Source: Rhynchospora pubera (Eukaryota > Streptophyta > Magnoliopsida > Poales > Cyperaceae). Taken from it: 64,000 nt of DNA. The translations under genes were made by a program, and so were the position numbers. This document shows, in pieces, positions 35,351 through 46,460 of the stretch. The notes below the pieces were generated by a model. It worked only from the letters and a program-made list of their open reading frames with translations. It did not search any database and was not told where the DNA came from. The stretch covers positions 114,115,431 through 114,179,430 of the forward strand of contig CM051459.1 in assembly GCA_028095005.1 (NCBI GenBank), read 5' to 3'. Every line of letters starts with the position of its first letter. Positions within the stretch are counted from its first letter, which is position 1.

Positions 35351-36435
35351 CTTCTCAGCCTCATTGATTAATGCAGTCTTCATCATCTTTTGGTTCACCT
35401 ATGACAAATAAAATAAATTAAGGAATAAAATAATCAGAGCAACCTCCATTTCAAAATTATGTTGAAAACATAGAAAATGGTAAGGATAGAAAGTGGTAAG
35501 GACCTCTGGTTTGTTTCTGATATTATTGGCACGATGCGCATAATCTAGGGTGCTAATTGTCTCCTCTAAACAATGTATGGCAGGAGATATAGTCGCTATG
35601 ATAAACGTTTTTGTTTTACTGTCCAAAGAATCCCTTAATAACCTTGTCAATTTGCTATCCCTGAAATTTACCCAAGAAGGAAAAGAAAAAGTAATCAATA
35701 TATACAAGACTATTTATAGTGCTAAGTTGTAGTCAAATTTTGCTATCCCTTAATAATCATTGTACCTGTACGGAATGTGACCAGAGTGTTCAACAAAAGT
35801 GTTAATTACTTGACCAAGTGTCAAAAGACTCTTGTTAATCTCTCCTGCTTCTCTTGCTCTTCCCTAGTAAATCAACAATTACAATTAATTTGAAGAAACT
35901 AAAAACCAGACTAATACCATAGAATTAGCGTAAGTTCTTAAAGTTTTGTCCACAAACTTGGATGTAAATTATACTCCATAAACAAATAATTGAAGATTTT
36001 CGAGTGCAAAGAATAATCAATAAGGAATAGATATTACCTCTTTTGCACCAGACCTAGAAACGTTTTCAGAGCCAGCAAGGTCAACTAAGTTGAGCTTGCC
36101 ACATTTAATCAACTCTTCTCCCTCTGGTGTACTTTCTTTAATGTGAATGGTAATGGAGAAGATTGAATGAGATCGACTACTATGTTTGTTCAAAAGAGTC
36201 TCAGCTGTTTTTTTCTTAGCTGACCCCTTCTCCAAAATTTTATATATCTCCCCTGCTGAACTCGCAATTTCCTCTTCAAGCCCTCTGACAAAAACGCCAC
36301 CTTTTCCATCCTCCATCAGGACTATAGGCTATTTTGTCTTCTCTTCAGTGAATTTAATTTCTTCCGGTGCCAGAAAGTCGGTGATTACTTCACTGTATAG
36401 CTCAAGAAATGAAACTTTCATGTTGTATTCAGTGC
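35351..36435 (-). pseudogene. Kinesin-5 (BIMC/Eg5-type) motor domain pseudogene fragment
   Basis: Kinesin-5 motors crosslink and slide spindle microtubules. Four exons on - match its motor domain: 36435-36038 (TEYNMKVSFLELYSEVITDFL...GGVFVRGLEEEI...NKHSSRSHSIFSITIH...KLNLVDLAGSENVSRSGAKE), 35863-35766 (GRAREAGEINKSLLTLGQVIN...HSGHIPYR), 35660-35504 (DSKLTRLLRDSL...ATISPAIHCLEETISTLDYAHRANNIRNKPE) and 35398-35351 (VNQKMMKTALINEAEK). Switch I (NKHSSRSH) and switch II (DLAGSE) are present. A TAG at 36331-36329 interrupts the first exon after FTEEKTK. The P-loop exons and the stalk/tail are absent. Retained introns indicate a DNA-level duplicate, not a retrocopy. Confidence 0.87.
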
Positions 36436-37304
36436 CTTGATTTCTTCATGTATGATGGTTGCAGCCCTGCTGGAGCTGAGGGGCCCACGGGAGCAGCAAC
36501 AAAGAAAGTTGTTCAATGTAAAATTGTTGGAGCAGAGGGGCCCACTTTATGTCGATTCTTCATGGCCAACCTTCTATCAATAGAAAATTTAGGAAAAGTT
36601 AGGAGAAATAAATAAATGACAAAATGATCTCAGTTGAACTAATGACAGCAAGGAAAAATATCAACTACCGCCAATCAAGACAGTAATTAAGATTATCAAA
36701 TAATTAGATAGCTGGCATAACATCACGACAGTCGGTAGAAGGGCACACTATTGGACCAGTGGTCAATTGAGGCAGGCAATTGACCCCAATTATAGCCTGA
36801 AACAATTTATGCAAAATATGTTTCAATATCTTTCCTCCCTTGCTTCGGTATGTTAACACAATGGATAATGGGTTGATAGAGCTAAGTACTGGTGCAAAAT
36901 TGTCAAGCTTTTTTTTTAAATTCATCTGTAATTATCAAAAACAAATTAGTAGAAGAAAGAAACATAGGAAAAAACTATTCAATTGCTAGATGAAAAATAG
37001 AGAAATCATTATGAAAAGAGCCTCGTATATTTCATCTATTAAAATTTGTTAGATCCCAGATAGAAAGAAAGGTGAAAATTTCAAAACAAAGGGTAAAAAG
37101 AAGGATGCCATTAAAACAAAGAAGAGGAGCACATGAACCAAATCTCAGCTAGCCACCATCAATTAATCCCAAGTTTTTCCGCTTCTATTTCAACCTATTC
37201 AGTGAAATATCAAAAACAAAAACATTGATTAATAAAATGAAAAATATCAGAAAATAATTTAACAAAAAGTGATATTGTACCTGAAATCAAGAATCGTCGA
37301 CTGC
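36436..37304. other. Spacer inside the pseudogene cluster
   Basis: Contains two similar GGAGC(T/A)GAGGGGCCCAC words at about 36473 and 36530, and a 73-codon open - frame at 36704-36925 that I cannot assign. The kinesin P-loop exons expected here were not found. Confidence 0.4.
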
Positions 37305-37655
37305 TCACTCATGCTTGAAATAACAAGAATAAGCGATGGATGCCTTTGAATCTGAAAGGCAGGGAGCAAATCCTAGCAAATCAGCCAAGAGAGTATAACC
37401 CTGTAGGACATCTTTTATTCTACTAATTTTGCTCTCATTTAGTTTGGATATTCCCTTCTTTAAAATTATAAGACCTCTCCGCAGTTCCATGTTTAATTCA
37501 TTAGATATCATACTTCTCGCAGGATCATACAGATCAGTGAGTTTGTGGGCCACTCCAAGGGCATCAAGCACGCACCAAGCATTAGGCAAGAGCGTGATGC
37601 CAGTGCCGGTGGAGCGAACGCCGTCAGACTTCTCTAGAACTATGATATTGCTGAT
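37305..37655 (-). pseudogene. Fragment of a plant FAD-dependent monooxygenase (MO1/CTF2A-like)
   Basis: From 37655 the - strand reads ISNIIVLEKSDGVRSTGTGI then TLLPNAWCVLDALGVAHKLT. This matches the region just after the FAD-binding GxGxxG of plant salicylate-hydroxylase-like monooxygenases. The Rossmann motif itself is missing: upstream codons hit a TGA at 37673-37671. After LYDP (about 37520) the frame stays open to the stop near 37305, but its sequence (for example NELNMELRRGLIILKK) no longer resembles the family. It is a fragment, perhaps fused to other DNA. Confidence 0.65.
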
Positions 37656-37673
37656 TTTGCCGTAGACATTTCA

Positions 37674-38270
37674 AAGGCGCTTCACCTTCTGGGCTCTCGT
37701 CTCGCCTCTAACACCATCACCACCGCCTCCTCTGACTCCAGATGTTGATGTGACGGAGGAAGGTTGCGCCGCTGCGTCAGGCGGAGGAGGCTGAGACAGA
37801 GCGGGGCGGTAGAGGCGGCGCTCGTTCTCACTTCTCAGCAGAAATGTGAAGCTTGGGTGCGGATTTGGAGTCGGATGGACCGATTTTGGACTTGGATTTC
37901 GAAATGAAAATTGAATCGGAAGATGCGGCGAGGTTGAGAAATTTGGATCTCAATTAGGAGGATGCTTAATATGATAAAAATTAGGGTTTGTCGGATCCAT
38001 GAAAGAGGAGAAATGATCGCGAGATTTCCGTGGCTGTTTTTCTAGGGTTGCAACTTGCGACGCAGGGATGGCTCGGATGAGGCAGAGGCGGTGCTTTTTG
38101 GATCTGGTCGGAGGAGAGAAATCATGCGACCTACAACGGCGGCGGCGGGGATTAGTTCAATGGCGAGCGTTTTCTCTTTTCATCGCCTCTCTCTCTATCT
38201 CTAATTTGTATCGTGTATAAAAATAAGAGCAAGAGCAGAGAATAGAAAGAAGGTATTAGGGTGAGCGAAA
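37674..38270 (-). other. GC-rich segment upstream of the monooxygenase fragment
   Basis: Unusually GC-rich for the window. An open - frame of about 80 codons ends at the TGA at 37671-37673 (PSSVTSTSGVRGGGDGVRGE). It is not recognised and has no clear start. It may be the 5' exon or leader of a captured gene. Confidence 0.35.
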
Positions 38271-38280
38271 AAGGAAGGGG

Positions 38281-38344
38281 GCGGAGAATCGAACTCTCGT
38301 ATTGCACGATTTAAAACCAGCGCACAACCGCTCCGCCAGCGAAG
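38281..38344 (-). other. tRNA-like sequence with A/B-box words
   Basis: On - it reads GCTGGCGGAGCGG (A-box-like) and GAGTTCGATTCTCC (B-box-like), followed within ten bases by TTTTT, a pol III stop. A GGCGG/CCGCC acceptor-like pairing is possible, but the D and T stems do not form properly. It is a tRNA pseudogene or SINE head, not a functional tRNA that I can support. Confidence 0.35.
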
Positions 38345-38711
38345 TTAACAAGTCTATATGAAAGGTTTAAACCTTTCAACTCGTTATTCAATCCAGACCA
38401 CTGATCTGATTAGATCATAATCAATCTATGGTCTATATTGTATTGGGTAAATAATTGTTTGCACCTTTGGACTCAAATTTGGATAGACCTTTGAACTGGT
38501 GCTTTTATAAGTAGTAAAGATTATATGCTTGCACGTAACAAGTTGCTACAATTTTCTTGGTCAGAGGTCTTATCAAATGATATTTATTTATTCAAATAAT
38601 TAATTAATTAAGCCAGGAATCCACAGTTTCCCGTGTTTGCTTTTTAAGCGAGTGTTCTATGCGCCTGGTGCGAGCTAAAATTTCTCATAGGAATAGGATG
38701 TATTAAAATAA
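38345..38711. other. AT-rich intergenic DNA
   Basis: Nothing is recognised. Confidence 0.4.
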
Positions 38712-39109
38712 CGAGAAATGCTAGTATTCAATATATTAGAAGGATGGGTTCGTTAATACGATCGTTTTCGCATTTTAAATTTCAAATGATCAATTCGAAC
38801 CGTTCAATATATACTTCATATTGAAAACCTACAATAAACCAATTTTTACATTTTTTCGAATTTTTTTACTTATATTTTAGTATTTTAGAAAATTCATGAT
38901 ATAAAAGTTCTGGATCGTTCAATAACAACGATTTTCTTACCAAAAATAGTAAAAAAAATTGAAAAAAATGTAAAAAATGATTTCTTATAAGTTTTCAATA
39001 TGAAGAAGATATTAAACGGTTCGGATCAATCGTTTAAAATTTAAAAATGTGAAAACGATCGTATTGAACGAACCTCATCCGTCCAGTATATTGGACTCTA
39101 GCATTTCTC
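38712..39109. mobile_element. Long-TIR MITE (398 bp) with 8-bp TSD TAAAATAA
   Basis: The ends are (C)GAGAAATGCTAG and CTAGCATTTCTC, perfectly inverted over 12 bp and about 85% identical over roughly 150 bp. TAAAATAA flanks both sides (38704-38711 and 39110-39117). The internal GTTTTCAATATGAAG word matches the degraded MITE near 11900-12100. Confidence 0.88.
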
Positions 39110-39117
39110 TAAAATAA

Positions 39118-40386
39118 TTTGAAGATGTTTCAAAAGGTTGAAATTCTAGAATTTTTATCAAAATGATCATGACCTTTACGAATTTGTTAAAGTCATATCC
39201 AACGAAATGCGCTAGGCTGCGTTTGCAAAGCCATATGCTAGTTTAAGGTTATTTCAGATCCTGTACAAGAACTAAAGTTTAACGCAACTATATTTTAATT
39301 CTGGAAAAATTACATATATGTCGCTGTCAAGTCTATTTGAAAAATTACATTTATGTCCAACAATTACATTTGGAGTAATCTTACTTCGCCATATATTTAT
39401 GTAATTGCATTCTATATTTTCTTTCACGTTCTGAGTATACATATTATCAAAGCTGCACATACGTTTGACAATGTTGAAGAGTTTATAATAGAATTCAAAA
39501 TTAGCTTAACACGGTACTATGGAATGATTTTTTCTTTTGAAAATTAATTAATAATATTATATTTTTTTTCCTTTAATTTAATAAAAATATTTCGTTACAA
39601 ATATATTAAAATTTGATACTCCAAATGGTACTCATATTTTTGCACATCTATGAACAAATTAACTTAAACACGAGCCATTTTTTTCTTACATACAGTAGTC
39701 AGACTTTGTCTAGTGTCTCTAAAAAAATAATAACTTAAAACACTTTTAACTCGCATATTTCATTGATCTTTTTCAACTTAAAATTTTCCTTTCAGTTTTT
39801 TAACTAGTTTAGACTATCCTTTTCATTTTTTTCAATAAAATTGGTTGTTTAATTCTCGCCATCTAAACCTTTAAAAATATTAAAAATTTATGTGTTAATA
39901 GTTATTAGGTCATAATCTTCCACAAATTCGAGAACAAACATTTCATTTATAGCTAAGACCATCAGATCTTCAGCGGAGGTGAAGTTCTCAATGAATATTA
40001 AAAGTTGAAAAGATAGCTTGATATCTTACCCATTTTAGATGTACATATATGTCGTTGCACTTGTATATTCTCATATGTTACACGGAAAACAATTCGTTGC
40101 AATTTTTCAAGATAAAACTAGCATGTTTTCATAAGTAGGTAAATAAACAAATAAATAAAATAATATTAGATAACAAAAAAATATTGCTCAATCTACCACT
40201 TTACCAGCAATAGAGGTAAATAAGTTATTCAATTTGTTTCTTTATTAGGCATAAACTTAAAATATATTATTTCTTCATTCAATGATTGATATCAAACCAC
40301 ATATCAAATCAATCAAACGGTACAAATATATGTTTACACGCAAGAGTTAACATGTAACACCTCTTAAATCAGTGTGCTTATAAAGA
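39118..40386. other. AT-rich intergenic DNA
   Basis: No gene, TIR pair or tandem array is supported; short A/T runs only. Confidence 0.45.
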
Positions 40387-40929
40387 TTAGAGACTAGTGT
40401 TCTAAATACGTGTCATGCCGTATCGTGTCATGTCAAACACGCCCGTGTGCGATCATTTGTCGTGTCGTGTCTAAATATTTCATGTGTTGTGTCGTACCGT
40501 GTCTAAATTCTAAGAGATGGACACGGCACGCCTCGTGTCCTCGTGTCGTGTCTTCTTTAAATGTGTCGTACCATGTCGTGTTTGAACACAATTGAATTTC
40601 ATAAAATATAATTATATATTTATGTTTATGGGTGAATTAGACATTCAAACTATAAAATTATCCTTAAAAAATAGACAATATAAGGATTTTTCTTATTATT
40701 TCGTAAGATTTACTATTTTTTATCCTGATTATAATTTGTTATGTCTCTTAGGTTGTGTGGTGTCATGTCTCGTGCCGTGTCTATTCCATCAAAGTTGAAA
40801 ACGACTCGACACGCTTAAGTTCTCGTGTCGTGCCGTGTTCGTGTTTTACCATGTCGTACCACCTCCGTACCGTGTCGTGTCGTGCTGTGTTCAGACACCC
40901 CGTGTTATTTTTAAATCACATTTAGAGAT
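40387..40929. mobile_element. hAT-like element packed with CGTGTCGTGTC words
   Basis: The element is 40395-40921. TTAGAGAC and TTAGAGAT flank it (7 of 8 bp identical). The ends TAGTGTTCTAAATA and the inverse TGTGATTTAAAAATA are imperfect TIRs. The interior contains many overlapping GTGTCGTGTC, ACACGGCACG and TACCGTGTCG words. There is no coding region. The TAGTG start resembles the TAGTGAAC element at 12848. Confidence 0.6.
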
Positions 40930-41475
40930 ATATTTGTTCAATGTATAGAAATGATATACTTAAATATGCATGCCAGTTCAAACATGAACTCCTCAACTCG
41001 GAAGCAATTGATACACAATTTGTTAATTAATCCATTTTTTCACTTTTTAAATTATACTTCTCTACTAAGATTAAATTGTCATTTTACACCTTAATTTTTG
41101 AGTCCAAAACATACCTTTATACGCACAAGAAAAAAATATTCCCTGTGCAAGGCAGTGCATATCATTTTCTGCTCAGATTATATCCCTTTTTTAAAACTTT
41201 TCAACTGTGTCCATATTTCTTTTCCTTTTTTTACTATTCAAAGATATGTCCGCCATTATTGTATTGTACGCACCCAACTGATTCATCATGACCACATGTA
41301 TTTTCCATTCTATTCTTTCCAAGATTCCACTTTATTTTTGTGAAAGCTTCCATTTTTTAATTAAAGTTAGCACTTAACATTTCTATTTTTCCAAGATTAA
41401 CCCACTAAGTCTACGACTACCTACTAAAACCATCTTTTTACCCAACCCATTTACAAAAAACCAACCTCCGCCTCC
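40930..41475. other. Intergenic DNA, 3' side of the small acidic-protein gene
   Basis: T-rich sequence; the last part is likely the 3' UTR of the - strand gene. The open + frames at 41076-41343 are composition-driven. Confidence 0.45.
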
Positions 41476-41922
41476 TTACACCGCTGACAAAGACTGCCAC
41501 GTCAGATCCGACAGATCCAACGGTCCATACAATCCCTCGTCACACCATCCCAACACCCCCACATCGAAACCTTCCTCCACGTCAGCAACCTTCTCTGCCA
41601 CGTCATCGCTCAACTCCGCCACCTCACCACCAACCTCCGCCACTTTCTCCAGCGACTCCGCCTTATCACTCGGCGGAGGGAGACCAAGTTCGTCGTCGGA
41701 GGCGTGGAGCAAGAACCCAAGTTCGCCTTCTCCCGCGATTTCTTCCTCGAAGCTTCGAATCACCGATTCGAGATCTCTCTCTTCTCCTGCGCCAGGTTGG
41801 TCGGCGCTGAGCTCTCCATCGTGCTCTAGTAGCTCCTCTGGTCGGAGCCGCTTAGACGAAGGAGAGTCGAGGGAGAGATCCTCTAGAGGTCTCTTAGGGT
41901 TAGGGTTTCGCAAAGGTTCCAT
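41476..41922 (-). CDS. Small acidic plant protein with ASDDELGLPP motif, function unknown
   Basis: Single-exon frame of 148 aa. An N-terminal basic stretch NPKRPLE...SSKRLRPEE (about 9-30) resembles a nuclear localisation signal. Then follow ESVIRSFEEEIAGEGELGFL and LHASDDELGLPPP (about 53-84), and an acidic, Val/Ala-rich tail ending LDLSDLTWQSLSAV. The SxIRSFEEEI...ASDDELGLPP combination is, as far as I recall, shared by uncharacterised plant-specific proteins; no biochemical role is known to me. GC and codon content stand clearly above the surrounding DNA, and a TATATAAA box on - at 42015-42008 sits about 90 bp before the ATG, so I take it as a real host gene. The 9-bp-TSD MULE inserted about 240 bp upstream of it may affect its regulation (inference). 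Confidence 0.75.
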   Translation of the reverse strand: MEPLRNPNPKRPLEDLSLDSPSSKRLRPEELLEHDGELSADQPGAGEERDLESVIRSFEEEIAGEGELGFLLHASDDELGLPPPSDKAESLEKVAEVGGEVAELSDDVAEKVADVEEGFDVGVLGWCDEGLYGPLDLSDLTWQSLSAV

Positions 41923-42007
41923 TAGAAAGAGAGAGAGAGAAGTGAGAATGGAAGGTTCAAAAATGGCGCGTTGATTCGAGATTTGACGAAGAGATTTCGA
42001 GGTTTGC

Positions 42008-42015
42008 TTTATATA
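42008..42015 (-). promoter_or_regulatory. TATA box of the small acidic-protein gene
   Basis: Reads TATATAAA on -, about 86-93 bp upstream of the ATG at 41922, giving an expected leader of around 60 nt. Confidence 0.6.
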
Positions 42016-42239
42016 AGAACCGGAGAAGGGCTTGAAGGGTCTTTTTGAGAGAGAATCTTTGACGAGGGGTTAATTGGGAAGATTTACAAAGAATATAGAA
42101 AAAGTTCTATATGAAAAAGTTACAGCGACTGGGTGTTTATTTTTTTGTCATGTCATATGGCCGAAATTATTTAATATAAAAATTCAGACACCAAAAAATT
42201 TAATACAAAGAATTATTTATTTTTTTTTTTAATAAGAAG

Positions 42240-42430
42240 AAAGTTCCAACGCGTTTATAAACCGCGCTTCCCTCTCTCCTCTCGAACGCGTTTTATAAAC
42301 GCGTTACAGGCCCTAAAACGCGTTCATAAAACGCGCTAGAAGCCTGAACTGTCGGAATAGTTAAAACGCAATTAACGCGTTTATAAAACGCGCTAGAAAG
42401 CTTTTTACTCGTTTATAAAACGCGCTAGAA
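42240..42430. repeat. Left subterminal array of ACGCGTTTATAAACGCGT-like palindromes
   Basis: At least five units built from AACGCG, a TTTATAA core and CGCGTT or CGCGCTAGAAGCC. The matching right array is at 46260-46460. These are candidate transposase-binding sites. Confidence 0.85.
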
Positions 42431-42538
42431 GCCTGATCATTCCAACTTCTATCACTTCGATCAAACTTTAGTCATTTCAATCGAACTTTAGTCATTTCTG
42501 TCTATAAGTTTGTGAATTTATAAACGCGTTATTTGAAG

Positions 42539-42547
42539 TTATATAAG
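42539..42547 (+). promoter_or_regulatory. TATA box of the MULE transposase gene
   Basis: TTATATAAG about 80-89 bp before the ATG at 42628, in the expected position for a core promoter inside the element. Confidence 0.55.
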
Positions 42548-42627
42548 ACTATACATTCTCGCAGAATTTAAATCGTCAACAACAGATTATCTCTTACAAT
42601 TTAAAAACCTATCAATCAAATCCAAAA

Positions 42628-45400
42628 ATGTCTACAATTACAATATATGTCAACCAATGTCCAACTTTTGGTGCTTCCTACTTCCACATCGGTTGTAGTA
42701 TGCATACCACATTTGCTGAAATTCGAAATGAATTATACAGCAGGCTACAGATTTTAGAAACCCAGTACACTTTGAATATCCATGGTCGTTACAATGAAAT
42801 TGTAAATGGGAGATATGAATCACTATTTCTTCCTGTAAATTCTGAAGATCAATGGCGCCTTTTTTACCACGAGACATTCGAGACGAGAGGGTTACCGATT
42901 ATTGAGTTGCATGTTGATTTCATCCCCGTATATGGCACGGGACCAGATCTAAACCTAACACCCCTTGACGAGTCCGGTAGCAGTGAGCCAAACACTTCCT
43001 TAAACCTTATGTGTGGCCAGCAATCCACCCCTTACCAATACACTGGCGAACAGTCCGTTCCTACGCAAGACAATAACACATCAGGAGATGAAGTCGAGGT
43101 TGCCGATGGTGATGAAGATGAGGGTCCGGCGACTTACTCCGACCTTCCTACCGGAGAAGAATAAACCGATGTGGATGACTTCTCCGAGAGAGAAATGCCT
43201 TTTTATTCAAACTGCGACCAGCCATACGTTTCAGGAAGGACGGACTTGCACCATCCTGTAAGTGAATTGTGTGATATTTCCATGTTTGAGTATGCTGGTA
43301 TGCCGGAGCGTAGTTTAGGGCCACAAGGCGAACTTGCTGTTGGTAAACGATTCGGTTCCAAAAAACAATTAATTCTAGCTGTCTGTGATGTTTCATGCAA
43401 AACAAATCGAGAAGTTCGAACGGAAACTAGCAATAAACAAAAAATTGTAATGGTTTGCATGCAAAAACCGAATTGTAAGTGGCGATTGTATGGTAGACGT
43501 GAGAGTTATAATACAAATTGGAAGATCTCTACCAATCCAAATGAGCATATTTGTTCGAGACCCCCGGGCCAAAAAGGTCACGCAAACCTTACAGCTAGTC
43601 TCATTGCCGAACACGTTAGGGATGAATTGAAAAAAAATTTGGGAAAAAGTGTCCAGGACATAGGAAGCCTCATAAGGGCTAGATATCCACGTATTGAACC
43701 GACTTATAATAAACTATGGCGTGGGAGGGAGCGAGCGTTGGAGCAATTGTTTGGGTCCTGGGAAGGGGCCTACAATAAACTTCCACGCCTCCTGGAGGCA
43801 ATGAAGGCGACAACCCCAGGAACGAAATACACAATAGTTTCTTGGCCTACAAACGATCCTAACGTTGGCGTCTTCAAGATGGCAGCCTGGGCTTTTGGTC
43901 CGTGCATAGAAGCGATGAAATATGCCAGACCTGTTATCTCAATTGATGCTAGTTTTTTATCGGGCCGATACAAAGGTAGATTGTTCTCAGTGTGTGGTTA
44001 TGATCCAGAAAATCGATTAATTCCGGTTGCATTCGGATTGGGCGAAAAAGAAGATAAGGATACTTGGGGATGGTTTATGTCTTGGGTTAGATGTGAAGTT
44101 TTAGGCCGGAACACTAGATACTGTGTCATATCTGACCGTCATAAGGCAATAAAAGCGGTATTTGCATCCGTAGATTACGGTTGGAAGGCACAAGGTGCGC
44201 ATGCAGTAGCGATTCATCGGTTCTGCATGCAGCATGTTGCGGAAAACTTATGGAAGGAGGCTGGCGGGTCACAAGATGCTGATTTGAAAAACTTTTTCAA
44301 ATGTAGACTTGCTAACAAGAAAAACCATAGACGTTTTAGAGAGAATTGGGGAGTTCTGAAGGAAAATAACCTGAGAGCTTATCAGTACCTAAGAAATTGT
44401 GGTAAAATTAATGAAAATGACAACAACGAGCGGCCAAAACTATATAAATGGGCTCAGAGTTTTGACAAGGGGCATCGGTGGGGTATAATGACGAGTAATG
44501 GATCGGAGAGTCTGAATAATGTGTTTAGAATAGAGAGAAGATTACCAGTGACAGCACTTATAGAAGGCACGTGGTATAAATGTGCCAACTGGATGAACAA
44601 GCGAACACAAGAAGCACTTCAAAGGTTGAGTTTAGGAGAAAGATGGCCGGAAGGAGTAAAGAATAAATTGATCAAGCACGATGGAAAATCACGTAAGTAC
44701 TTAAAGAAAAAGAATTCAATTCATTCATTCATTTTAATCCATTTTGAACTAACTTAATCTTTTTGTTTCAATCTCAGAGGAGTTTATGAGCACATTCGTG
44801 TTAAGATTGGACTCTGGAGAATTTCGCGTGAAAGTTCGCGAGGAGTACCGTGATGGTGTAGGCTACGATTATTCCCATTACACAGTTCAAATTCCACCCG
44901 ACATGGAGCAAACCGATGTGCAATTGCCCTTCACTCGAACCACATGTGAGTGCCAAAAACCACAATTGACAGGTATACCTTGCGCACATGTCATTGCTGT
45001 TTGCAGGGAGACAAATTACAATGTAGATCAATTCGTGGATGGTCACTATAGCATGCAAAACCAGCACATGATTTGGTCAGCAGGTCGGTTTCATTGTTAC
45101 AAAGATGAGGAAGAGTGGCCAGTTTATACAGGTCCGATAATTGTCCCCGACAAGAGTTTGGTCAATCGAGGAAGGCGCAAAATCATTCGTGCAGAGATGT
45201 GGATGGATAGGATGGAAGGAAGGAAAGGTGGAGGTTCCACAAGAAAAAACAAAAAGAAAAATCAAGGAGAAGCTTCAACCAGTCAACCGCGACTAGCAGC
45301 ACCTCAACCCCCATATCCGATGGACGCATTGCAATCCGGTCGATACACCAGTACACCACCAACAAGGGCCAACAGTCCAAGATTATTAGGTTTTCTATAA
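42628..45400 (+). pseudogene. MuDR-type MULE transposase gene with one in-frame stop
   Basis: Catalyses cut-and-paste transposition of the element. Exon 1 is 42628-44692 and exon 2 is 44778-45400, with an intron starting GTAAGT and ending CTCAG. The frame is continuous except for TAA at 43162-43164, about codon 179, in an acidic linker. A start at the ATG at 43171 would still give the main domains. Parts seen: an N-terminal beta-rich domain (42628-42940; ubiquitin/PB1-like fold suspected), a MuDR DNA-binding region (43300-43560), the MULE DDE domain with Asp in SIDASF (43945) and in ISDRHKAIKA (44134), RFCMQHVAENL (about 44220), and a C-terminal SWIM zinc finger CECQ...GIPCAHV (44945-45000). 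The tail is basic and Ser/Pro-rich. Whether it is silent depends on reinitiation at 43171. Confidence 0.88.
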
Positions 45401-46041
45401 TTAGATGTTTTTATTATTGTGTGTTCTATAATTAGGTTTTCTATAATTATATGTTTTTATTATTGTGTGTTCTATTATTATCTGTTTTCTTTTATGTTTT
45501 AGTATATGTATTAATTCGTGTAGTATATGTGTTGTAAGTTTTATTATCTAATTTATTTTAGTTTTTATTTTATCCATTTTCATTTTTATTGTGAAATTCG
45601 AAATATTAATATTAATAGACTTAATATTTATTTAAATTATATTAGACATTACAACTCAATGAACATTATAACAAAAAACACAATACAAATTAAAAATTAC
45701 AATTTATTAAAATTTTGAACCACACGATACACAACAAAAAAAATTACAAAATGCATAATATTAAAATTTTGAACCACATAAAAAAAAATTGTAGAGGATC
45801 CATTGCTAAGGGTGGGAAGAGAAAACATCACCGCAACTTATAGAAAAGAGTCGGGCGACTGATTATCACCTTAACCCCCTCTTTTTCTGAGACTTGGATG
45901 AGGATGACTCCATGTATGCAGATTCTCATCCAAGGATGCCGGCTGCGGTGTTATGGCTCGTAGACCCAGCCCAACAAACCGTCCTCTACACGTAATAACA
46001 GATTCCACAGGAAAGTTTTTATTTTAAAGTTGGTGGAATAT

Positions 46042-46114
46042 TAATAGCCATAAGGATTGTGTGCGACTCTGTATCAGTGAATAAGTGTGCCGCATACAAC
46101 CCTTATGGCTATTA
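46042..46114. repeat. Hairpin near the right end of the MULE
   Basis: Arms 46042-46065 and 46091-46114 are inverted (TAATAGCCATAAGG...) with one or two mismatches and a 25-bp loop. It could be a small nested foldback or a terminator-like structure. Confidence 0.7.
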
Positions 46115-46259
46115 GTTTCGCACCAACTAATATTATTTTGCATTCCACCATCTGACTCTTCTTTTCCTCTCATTTTTTTCTTTTTTTCAGATCTTTTCTC
46201 TTTTTTTTTTTTGATTTTGGACGACAGAAGGATGGGTATTTATATGGAAATTAGATCTC

Positions 46260-46460
46260 TCGAACGCGTTTTATAAAAGCGTAAGAACTCTTCTTACGCG
46301 TTTTATAAACGCGTAAAATCAGAAAATAACGCGCAAACTCAGAAACTTTCGCCGCAATTACTGCAGCTTTTAGCGCGTTTTATAAACGCGTTTGAAAGCT
46401 TGTAACGCGTTTATAAAACGCGTTCGAGAGGAGAGAGAGAGGCGCGGTTTATAAACGCGT
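46260..46460. repeat. Right subterminal array of ACGCGTTTATAAACGCGT-like palindromes
   Basis: Reiterated TACGCGTTTTATAAACGCGT units (46260-46320, 46370-46460) mirror the left array. Confidence 0.85.

Noticed and set aside
36704..36925. 73-codon - frame as a kinesin or monooxygenase exon
   Set aside because: It does not match the expected P-loop region or any monooxygenase block.
42650..45380. Multiple - frames across the MULE transposase
   Set aside because: Antisense shadows of the transposase gene.
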